This document shows, piece after piece, positions 8,552 through 14,634 of a DNA stretch of 33,879 nt. Source of the DNA: Gammaproteobacteria bacterium. GTDB taxonomy: Bacteria > Pseudomonadota > Gammaproteobacteria > SZUA-152. Location of the stretch: positions 1 through 33,879 of the forward strand of contig JAKEGK010000064.1 of assembly GCA_022627515.1 (NCBI GenBank), written 5' to 3'. A program made the translations under genes and the position numbers. Below the pieces are notes generated by a model. The model saw only the letters and a list, made by a program, of their open reading frames with translations, had not been told where the DNA came from and did not search any database. How positions within the stretch are numbered: the first letter of the stretch is position 1; each line of letters begins with the position of its first letter.

Positions 8552-9210
8552 GCCTGCTCCTTGAATTCATAATAGTCAAAACTCATGAGACTTCGCAATA
8601 CAAAAGTTAATCGCTAACGTGGCGTGTCAGTGAGAACAACTTCAAACCTGCAACGTCGCGTGTTGTTTCCTTATCACTAAACCCTCGCTGTAGTCAGTGC
8701 TTAATTCATTTGTATTGCCTGGTGTCAGCGCACTACTCCCGCAAATACTACGTATGTCAAAGGGAAGTACCTAAGTAGCCAGCAGATAAATAGCACGTGA
8801 TTTGATTGCTTAATAGTCATTCTCTTACTGCTGGAGGTTATGCTTTTTTACCTGCCCAGCATCGCCTCCCGAAAGGCGCAAGGTATCTGCTTTAGGTAGT
8901 TATAACCTGTTCGTTACTGGATACAGGCAAAATTTTACTTAGCAGAGAACAGGATAACGAATTGGAATGTTAGTAAATTTTTCTGGATTGATGAATAAAA
9001 AATTCTTAAACAGGGATAAGAAAATACAATCAATTATGACTCAATGTTTATTGAATCCGGACCGGCCTGCAACTAAAACTGGCCACCCGTCAAACTGTTT
9101 TCAGGCGATTTCAATCCGATTTTAATACGGAGTTGATTGCGGATTTTCGGGATTTCAATCTTCAGAAGTGGAAAGCGGAAAGCCAAACATTTTTATAAGC
9201 CGTCTGTTCG
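8552..9210. other. Gene-free region with multiple inverted repeats
   Basis: About 660 bases with no supportable gene. Structures seen: an imperfect dyad CTACTCCC/GGGAAGTA (8733-8740 with 8762-8769); a bulged hairpin GCTGG-AGGT/ACCT-GC-CCAGC (8830-8860); a small hairpin CGCCT/AGGCG (8863-8878); a perfect 7-base pair of arms CCTGTTC/GAACAGG (8906-8912 and 8947-8953); and an 11-base pair with one mismatch (8929-8939 and 8972-8982). The last two interlock. They could belong to the 5' leader of the cysteine-rich frame, the 3' region of the diguanylate cyclase gene, or a separate RNA. Confidence 0.4.
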
Positions 9211-10182
9211 TCAGTCAGCATCCTCATGCGCCACTACCCGGTTACGGCCTGATTTTTTCGCGCGGTACAATGCCTGATCAGCGCATGCAAGCCAATCCCG
9301 GTAGTCTTCAATCCTGTCCGACAACTCGGCAACCCCGAGGCTGATCGTGCAACAGATTTCGCAGCCTTCGTATTCGATGGACATTGTTTCTATCGCCTTG
9401 CGCAATCGTTCCGCCAGATAGCGCGCGCTATCAGCACTGGTATCAATCAGGATAATGCCAAATTCTTCACCCCCGTAACGGCCCGGTATATCGGTTGCCC
9501 TGACTTTTTTGCGCACCTGATCCGCCGTCAAACGGATAACTTCATCTCCCGCTTGATGTCCATAGGCGTCGTTGACATTTTTAAAATAGTCAATGTCAAA
9601 CAATATCAGGCTGCAGGGCTGGCCGGTTCGTTTGGAGCGCAGAAATTCTTCTTGCAGCCGCGCTTCCCAGTACCCGCGATTATGCAGTTTGGTCAAATGA
9701 TCGGTACGGCTCAGTTCCTGCAAAGTGCTATTGGCTTTCTCCAGTTCACCGCCGTTGATGGCGCTGTCCGTTACATCATAAATGATGATGCCAATATGAT
9801 TGACTGTTCCGTCAACGGAAGTCAGAGGAATAAAGGTCACATTCTGGTACATGAATTCCGCCGGGCCGGTAATGGGTCGATAGTTCTTGAATTTGATCAG
9901 ATACGGCCGCTGTTCCCAGGTTGTAAATGAGCGGCAATTCAACAATACCACGGATTCGGCTTTGCGTTTGAACCACTCCTCAGAGATGTCCGCAAATATT
10001 TCAAACAGTTTTTTGCCAATAATATCCTTGGCGGGCACCCCGCTGTGATTGGCCATGAAACTGTTCCAAACCTGAACATGGTAATCGCCATCCAGCACAA
10101 TCAGACCCACATCGATTGACTGCAGCATGTCCATCATCCAATGCAGCTCGGTAATTTCAATTTTCGCGGATCTGGTTGTCAT
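9211..10182 (-). CDS. PAS-GGDEF diguanylate cyclase
   Basis: Makes cyclic di-GMP from two GTP. The 323 residues have no signal peptide or membrane helix, so it is cytosolic. Residues about 12-140 form a PAS sensor (SIDVGLIVLDGDYHVQVWN), joined by a short helix (LEKANSTLQELSRTD) to a GGDEF domain. The active-site motif reads GGEEF (237-241), a fully active variant. Metal and substrate residues are present in LILFDIDYFKNVND, and an allosteric I-site RATD (228-231) lies five residues before GGEEF, so product inhibition is expected. Its ATG overlaps the stop of the receiver-CheC gene (ATGA, 10179-10182), implying translational coupling. It is likely the output of that upstream regulator, which is an inference from the operon. 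Confidence 0.92.
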   Translation of the reverse strand: MTTRSAKIEITELHWMMDMLQSIDVGLIVLDGDYHVQVWNSFMANHSGVPAKDIIGKKLFEIFADISEEWFKRKAESVVLLNCRSFTTWEQRPYLIKFKNYRPITGPAEFMYQNVTFIPLTSVDGTVNHIGIIIYDVTDSAINGGELEKANSTLQELSRTDHLTKLHNRGYWEARLQEEFLRSKRTGQPCSLILFDIDYFKNVNDAYGHQAGDEVIRLTADQVRKKVRATDIPGRYGGEEFGIILIDTSADSARYLAERLRKAIETMSIEYEGCEICCTISLGVAELSDRIEDYRDWLACADQALYRAKKSGRNRVVAHEDAD

Positions 10183-11171
10183 GCCGGCATCACGTAAGAA
10201 ATCAATTCGAATAATGGAGCGATGGAATCCTCAGTAAATAAAAACAGCAGATCGCAGGTGATCGACTTGCCTTCAAACGTAAAACTGGCCTCAATCGCCA
10301 GCGTCCTGTTCCAGCGGGAGACGCTGCGCTTTAACAGATCGTCCACCTTTACATGCCGTCCCAGTACGATCGGATGACCTTGACTGAAATTCACATCCAG
10401 CTGCTCGGCGATACCTTTCAGGAACGCGCTAATTAATATGCTGGACATATCCATCAACAGTTCCAGCTCCATGGCGTCATCAAGCTGCTCATGAAAGTTC
10501 ATCAAACTGGCCATATCGGTAAAACTGGCGTCATCAAAAATCAGCAACGCCTCCCCGGCAATACCCGCGCCGATGAATCCCTGGCAAACAGCGGACACCG
10601 CCTCTTTCTGGTCAACGTATTTCAGCGCCATGCGCAGCTCGTTTTTCTCTATAGTATTTACATTGGGAATCGGCATATTGATATAAACATTCAGCAGGCG
10701 CGCAAGCAGGTCGACCGCCCTGCCCATGGCGACATTCGCCACTTCCTGACAGCCCGCGCGGACATCGGTGTCAATCTCCACCTGTTGCACATGTTTGCGT
10801 TTGAAGATTTTCACCCCGTGCCGGGCCAGCACCTCAGCTATTTCCTGCTTATTGACCGGCTTCCTGATAAAGGCGTCCACGCCCAAATCCATTACCCGCT
10901 TGCGTGCATCCGGCTGTATGTCGCCGGACACGACAATCACTTTTGGCGACAGCCCGGCATCGCGGATGGCTTCCAGCGCCTGGTAGCCATCCATAACCGG
11001 CATATTCAGGTCCAGAAATATGATTTCCGCCTTGCCGGCCTTTACTGCGGCGAGCCCCTCGGCGCCATCGCTGGCAAAGGTAACCTCAACATCACAGCCG
11101 TCCGGTAGTGCGCGCAACATTTGTTTGCGTGCAAAACTGGAATCGTCACAAATTACGATAGGTGTCGGCAT
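10179..11171 (-). CDS. Receiver domain fused to CheC/CheX-type phosphatase domain
   Basis: A 330-residue two-domain protein. Residues 1-120 form a complete receiver: D9-D10, phosphoacceptor D54 (IIFLDLNMPVMDGYQ), S82 and K104 (IRKPVNK). Residues 130-330 resemble the CheC/CheX/FliY family of CheY-P phosphatases. The first active helix carries the ExxN signature (E143-V-A-N146 in GCQEVANVAMGRAVDLL). The pseudo-symmetric second helix (ELLMDMSSILISAFL) lacks the E..N pair. The protein could therefore both accept a phosphoryl group and remove one, from itself or a partner. No other chemotaxis gene is near. It is the first gene of an operon with the diguanylate cyclase at 9211-10182. The CheC assignment rests on motif and helix pattern only. 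Confidence 0.85.
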   Translation of the reverse strand: MPTPIVICDDSSFARKQMLRALPDGCDVEVTFASDGAEGLAAVKAGKAEIIFLDLNMPVMDGYQALEAIRDAGLSPKVIVVSGDIQPDARKRVMDLGVDAFIRKPVNKQEIAEVLARHGVKIFKRKHVQQVEIDTDVRAGCQEVANVAMGRAVDLLARLLNVYINMPIPNVNTIEKNELRMALKYVDQKEAVSAVCQGFIGAGIAGEALLIFDDASFTDMASLMNFHEQLDDAMELELLMDMSSILISAFLKGIAEQLDVNFSQGHPIVLGRHVKVDDLLKRSVSRWNRTLAIEASFTFEGKSITCDLLFLFTEDSIAPLFELISYVMPA

Positions 11172-11490
11172 AATCAGCTGACTTCAATTTCCAGAGTTTG
11201 TTTGCAAATTTGCATACCTGTGGTTTTTTGAATGACCGCCCGTTTGACTCACCCGCCGCGGCGGGTTTCCTCCGTGATATCCCTGAAGGCCGCGTGTTAC
11301 TTACGGCTGCATCATCTTTGTATATCGGCGTGACCACTGGCAACTTAATGGTGTTTCCAGGAGCGGTGAAATAATACCTGTTTGAAATCAGTGAGCTAAA
11401 ACCGCCAGAGCGCGGGCAAATGCCGCGCAACAGTAAATGACTGGCGGCGGCTGTTATCTTCAATCATCGATCATCTAAAATCATGAGATA
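11172..11490. other. Intergenic region upstream of the receiver-CheC operon
   Basis: About 320 bases that must hold the promoter of the receiver-CheC/diguanylate cyclase operon. An open frame at 11146-11463 overlaps the operon start and has no ribosome binding site or recognisable product. The main visible feature is the perfect palindrome at 11251-11266. Confidence 0.4.
11251..11266. repeat. 16-bp GC-only perfect palindrome, possible operator
   Basis: ACCCGCCGCGGCGGGT is exactly self-complementary over 16 bases and lies 80 bases upstream of the receiver-CheC start. It has no loop and no T-tract, so it is more like a protein-binding site than a terminator. Assignment as an operator of the cyclic di-GMP operon is a guess from position. 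Confidence 0.35.
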
Positions 11491-11537
11491 AAAAAAAGGC
11501 CTGGTTGCAGCGACTAACGCGCGCCAACCAGGCCTTT
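11491..11537 (-). terminator. Intrinsic terminator of the rhodanese gene
   Basis: Ten perfect base pairs, GGCCTGGTTG (11498-11507) with CAACCAGGCC (11525-11534), followed on the minus strand by a run of seven T (11491-11497). It lies about 65 bases after the stop of the exported rhodanese gene. Confidence 0.85.
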
Positions 11538-11599
11538 GCTTCTGTGTAACTTCAAAAGCTGATCCAATGACCGCTCATTGTATTTTTTGGATCGCTGAC

Positions 11600-12436
11600 T
11601 TATTTTTTCTTCGCTTTCCTGTCAAACTGGGAAATCATCTTGTAGTAGCCGGTCGCGCCTTTCTCCATGAAGTAGTAATCCTTCACGCCTTCACGTTCCA
11701 GCGCATACTGCAGCCATTGCACCTGCGCGCCTACTTCATCGTAAATGAACAGGGTTTTACCTTTTTCTTTCGCCTGGCGGATATAGCTGTATACCTTGTC
11801 CATTTGACTCAAACTGGTCCAGCGCTCCTGAACCGGAAAGAAACCAATGCCGGCGCGCTGAAATTTATCGCGGATATCCAGCACAATGACCTTGCTCGGA
11901 TCATCTGTCGCCATATCACTGAATTTATCAGGATTCAGCACGCGGTCCGTGAATTGTTTCTTCGAGATTATATCGCGCGCATCCACCGGACTTTTACCCA
12001 GCAATATGGCCTGATCGGGATATGCTTTGGCCCAGTCGAATATACCCGCATCATAGGCATAAACATCCTTTACTCCTGCTCTCATGGCGTCCTTGACGGC
12101 AATATAAGACTTCATACAGGAATGGCCATTGCAATAAAATATCAGGGGCTTGTCGGTCTTCTGGCGGAGTTTTTGTATTTCTCCCTCGAAGGCGTCGGTG
12201 CCCACAGGAATGTTAATGGCGCCCTTGATTTGCAGAGTGTCGTACTCAAACTTGGAACGCACATCGACAACCACCACATCCTTGAATTTCGCATGCAGGT
12301 CTTCCAACTCGATATATGGCGCATCCTTGTATTTTTCGTGAGTTCGCCCGGGAAACTTTTCCTTTTCAGCCGCTATCGCAACGGCCTGACATACCACTAC
12401 TAGCATTGTTGCTAAAAATACACTTAATCGACGCAT
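11600..12436 (-). CDS. Exported tandem rhodanese-domain protein
   Basis: A 278-residue protein with a signal peptide (MRRLSVFLATMLVVVCQAVA, cleavage near AIAA) and two rhodanese-like domains. Rhodaneses carry sulfane sulfur on an active-site cysteine. Domain 1 (about 40-145) has VVVDVRSKFEYDTLQIKGA and the loop YCNGHSC (Cys102, Cys107), with the cysteine in place. Domain 2 (about 150-270) has VIVLDIRDKF, but its loop reads YDEVGAQ, so the catalytic cysteine is absent and the domain is probably structural or regulatory. The start is the ATG at 12436 with GGAG 9 bases upstream. Upstream in-frame starts have no ribosome binding site and would spoil the signal peptide. It is a single gene with its own strong terminator. 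Substrate is unknown; periplasmic thiosulfate or sulfane handling is plausible. Confidence 0.85.
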   Translation of the reverse strand: MRRLSVFLATMLVVVCQAVAIAAEKEKFPGRTHEKYKDAPYIELEDLHAKFKDVVVVDVRSKFEYDTLQIKGAINIPVGTDAFEGEIQKLRQKTDKPLIFYCNGHSCMKSYIAVKDAMRAGVKDVYAYDAGIFDWAKAYPDQAILLGKSPVDARDIISKKQFTDRVLNPDKFSDMATDDPSKVIVLDIRDKFQRAGIGFFPVQERWTSLSQMDKVYSYIRQAKEKGKTLFIYDEVGAQVQWLQYALEREGVKDYYFMEKGATGYYKMISQFDRKAKKK

Positions 12437-13042
12437 CTCAGTAAGCTCCAGAAACATGTAGAAATCACAATCCGCTGAATCCTTTTGAATTTTGCGATTG
12501 CCAGCGCAACTCATTTATCGGAATAAAAAGGTTAAAACTTTAACAACCCTCAATGAATAAAACGGAAAAATCGCGTTAGATCCCTATGGCGTCCTTTCCT
12601 CACGAGCACAGAAAAACTGGTTAATTTCAGGGTAATTCGCCCGGACCGTGCTTGATTGAAGCAATTGCTGATGATCGCGGCTAACGGCCGGAAAAACTCT
12701 AAGCTTACGGGGCTGTGCGCTGTTCATAAATAGTCACAAAAGGCCTGCCGGCTTCGCGTAACCTTTCCTGTACAGAGAGAATTTCTTATTGTCCGCGCTG
12801 ATCTTTACTAGGGTAATTGGAACAGTGATAGCTGTGAACCTGATTACCATAACTTAAATAACAATTTAGCTAGAACCGCCCGTATGCATCAAAGATCAGG
12901 TGATATCGTCATCGCTTTTGAACATAAATACTCACTGTAGAAGCCGTAAATCACCTCGGACCGGGCTTGCAGTAAGCCGGCGTAATTTACAAATAAGCTC
13001 CGCTTCCGGCATATAAGACCTCCTTCACCAAATCAATAAAGT
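12437..13042. other. Gene-free region between rhodanese and slyX
   Basis: About 600 bases with no supportable gene. Near the rhodanese start is the small palindrome GTTAAA-AC-TTTAAC (around 12531-12544), possibly in its promoter. The middle has the nested inverted repeats described at 12798-12899. Closer to slyX is an imperfect hairpin CCGGGCTT/AAGCCGG (about 12961-12980) without a T-tract. Confidence 0.4.
12798..12899. ncRNA. Possible structured RNA (three-way junction)
   Basis: Nested complementarity read by eye. The outer stem is a perfect 9 base pairs, CTGATCTTT (12798-12806) with AAAGATCAG (12891-12899). One inner arm is GGTAAT/ATTACC (12812-12817, 12843-12848) with a further ACAG/CTGT hairpin inside. 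A second inner arm is TAAAT-AACA-ATTTA (12855-12868). Together they form a closed three-way junction of about 100 bases. The symmetry does not reveal the strand, and no promoter or known RNA family was recognised. The outer stem alone could arise by chance in a region this long. Confidence 0.25.
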
Positions 13043-13249
13043 TCAATAATGCGGGGGAGGAGTTTCCTCTTTCTGATCGGCAATCAACGACGGCTCCAGG
13101 ATTTGAATTTGTTGTTTCAGCAACTGCAATTCTCCCGTCAAATGTTCGATGTCGTGCTGTTGCCGGACAATCACATCGTTGAGCTTTTGCAGAGTGTCAT
13201 CCTGAAAGGCCACGCGGGATTCAAGTTCCGTCAAGCGCTCCTCAATCAT
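13043..13249 (-). CDS. slyX: SlyX family protein
   Basis: A 68-residue protein, nearly all one coiled coil. It has the SlyX hallmarks: an N-terminal ERLTELESRVAFQDDTLQKL, a heptad pattern through LNDVIVRQQHDIEHL, and the C-terminal PPPHY ending. Function is not well defined in any organism; in enterics it sits next to slyD or fkpA. Here no FKBP-type isomerase is adjacent. I start at the ATG at 13249, with GGAGG 5 bases upstream; the frame is open further upstream but those starts lack support. It is transcribed alone, divergent from the small frame at 13317. Confidence 0.9.
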   Translation of the reverse strand: MIEERLTELESRVAFQDDTLQKLNDVIVRQQHDIEHLTGELQLLKQQIQILEPSLIADQKEETPPPHY

Positions 13250-13316
13250 GATTTCCTCCCGTTCGTGATTCTTATGTTTATAGGGCTTGCCTGCTGTCCA
13301 TCCAATTATACCGCCC

Positions 13317-13484
13317 ATGACAGACAATGATGACATTCCCGGTAAGCAGGAGACTCAGCACCGGAAACTCATCAATATGGAGACCAGCAAAATCGCCTGC
13401 CCGGTATTGCAACGGTATTATGCGCGTGGTGTCGTAACTATTGTGGCAAAAGAACCCGATCGCGTCGAGGTGGCGCGAAAATAA
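13317..13484 (+). CDS. Small hypothetical protein
   Basis: A 55-codon frame whose product I do not recognise. Codon choice in its second half (ATC GCC TGC CCG, GTG GCA AAA GAA CCC GAT CGC) looks like that of real genes here. The product ends IACPVLQRYYARGVVTIVAK followed by a short charged tail. There is no convincing ribosome binding site before the ATG at 13317; an internal ATG at 13377 has only GGAAA upstream. The next open stretch (13520-13777, another frame) begins with a hydrophobic helix (LLIAAAVLITYIALIP) and also lacks a good start. The pair may be remains of a broken gene. Confidence 0.35.
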   Translation: MTDNDDIPGKQETQHRKLINMETSKIACPVLQRYYARGVVTIVAKEPDRVEVARK

Positions 13485-13519
13485 TTTTCTTCACCGCTAA
13501 AATCCTTGTGTAGTTCCTG

Positions 13520-13777
13520 TTGTTAATCGCCGCAGCAGTGCTGATCACCTATATCGCCCTGATTCCAAACCGCGCCAAGGCGATGGCCACTGAAAACAAA
13601 CCGGACCAGTTGCTGTCGGATACTCCCAGTCATTCCCTGTTGTTCACACCTGCCGTACTTTTTCATATGCATTTCATCGCTTCGCTGCTTTACGTCAACG
13701 CTTGCTTTTTCAGTACATGCAATCACAGCCGGCGCACGATTTTGCTTATGATATGTATCAATGAAATACCCGATTGA
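13520..13777 (+). other. Open frame with a hydrophobic helix, possibly a gene remnant
   Basis: An 85-codon frame that can only start at TTG. The first 35 codons look coding-like and predict one membrane helix (LLIAAAVLITYIALIPNRAK). The rest reads as random Cys/His/Phe-rich sequence and runs into the upstream region of the CBS gene. No ribosome binding site. I list it as an uncertain remnant rather than a gene. Confidence 0.2.
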
Positions 13778-13838
13778 GTCAGATAAATTGATAGTGAATT
13801 TCCATTCCAGCCGCAACATTATTGAAGGAAATGCAGCA

Positions 13839-14309
13839 ATGAATACCATAAAAGACATTATGAGCGCCAACGTGCAAAGCGTCAGGGATGACTGGTCATT
13901 GGAGATGCTGTCGCAATTTTTCTTTGACAAACAGATTTCCGGCGCACCCGTCATAGACGCCAATGGCAAACTGGTTGGCGTGGTTTCCTTGTCAGACCTG
14001 ACATGGAACAACGCGCTCCCGGTAATGCACAACCAAGAATCAGAGCATGATTATTATAAAAACATACATTCTGTCAGCGGTATCTCCCGGGAAGACCTGA
14101 GCCGGTTGAAAATCGAATCGGAATCCATGATTACAGTCAAAGACATCATGACGCCCATGATATTCGAAGTCAGCGAAGATGCGCCGGTGCAAAAAGCCGC
14201 GGAAACCATGCTAAAGGGCCACATTCACCGGCTTCTGGTCACACGCGGGAAAAAACTGACTGGCATTGTAACGACAATGGACATGCTGAAAATTATCGCG
14301 CATGGCTGA
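13839..14309 (+). CDS. CBS-pair domain protein
   Basis: A 156-residue protein made of two CBS motifs and a linker. CBS pairs bind adenosine nucleotides and act as energy or ligand sensors. CBS1 (about 1-60) has TIKDIMSANVQSVRDDWSLE and APVIDANGKLVGVVSLSDL. The linker (60-95) is polar. CBS2 (about 97-155) has TVKDIMTPMIFEVSEDAPVQ, HIHRLLVTRGKKLTGIVTTM and a final MLKIIAHG. No enzymatic or membrane domain is attached, so it is a stand-alone sensor. I use the ATG at 13839 because AAGGA lies about 9 bases upstream and the CBS1 strand starts right there; the frame is open to 13761. It lies upstream of rapA on the same strand, but 325 bases separate them. Confidence 0.85.
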   Translation: MNTIKDIMSANVQSVRDDWSLEMLSQFFFDKQISGAPVIDANGKLVGVVSLSDLTWNNALPVMHNQESEHDYYKNIHSVSGISREDLSRLKIESESMITVKDIMTPMIFEVSEDAPVQKAAETMLKGHIHRLLVTRGKKLTGIVTTMDMLKIIAHG

Positions 14310-14634
14310 TACCAGCAAGATTCGGTTCATTCACCATCTTAACCAATTCACTATTACTGGCTCGTTATGAACGTGGCCAGCGGCAACGCTGTTAAACTTC
14401 AATCCATTCACAAAATTTTTCAACCTGCACACGCTCTGCAAAACCGCCCGCCGCTTAATTTAAAAATATCCGGGATACTTAAGCCTGCAATACCAATTTA
14501 TGTCATAATCGATTATTTAGCCTGAGCCGCTGGTAAAACGAAAGATAATAATCAATGTCAGCAAGGTAATGCCGGTCCTGGCCGCCATGGCCAATTCAGG
14601 ATAATGTTATGGATTGTCACGGAGAAACTGGTTA
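14310..14634. other. Intergenic region upstream of rapA
   Basis: About 325 bases. A 55-codon ATG frame at 14367 has no ribosome binding site or recognisable product. The AT-rich part at 14490-14520 probably holds the rapA promoter, though no consensus pair is clear. No terminator for the CBS gene was found. Confidence 0.4.

Noticed and set aside
8552-9210. Integron attC-like site in the gene-free region
   Set aside because: Boxes resembling the conserved attC ends could not be placed in matching pairs, and no integrase or cassette layout is present.
10491-11108. 205-codon plus-strand frame
   Set aside because: It lies antisense inside the receiver-CheC gene, whose domains are clear; the product is rich in His, Arg and Gln as expected for a shadow.
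11567-12403. 278-codon plus-strand frame
   Set aside because: It is antisense to the exported rhodanese gene, which has a signal peptide, motifs, ribosome binding site and terminator.
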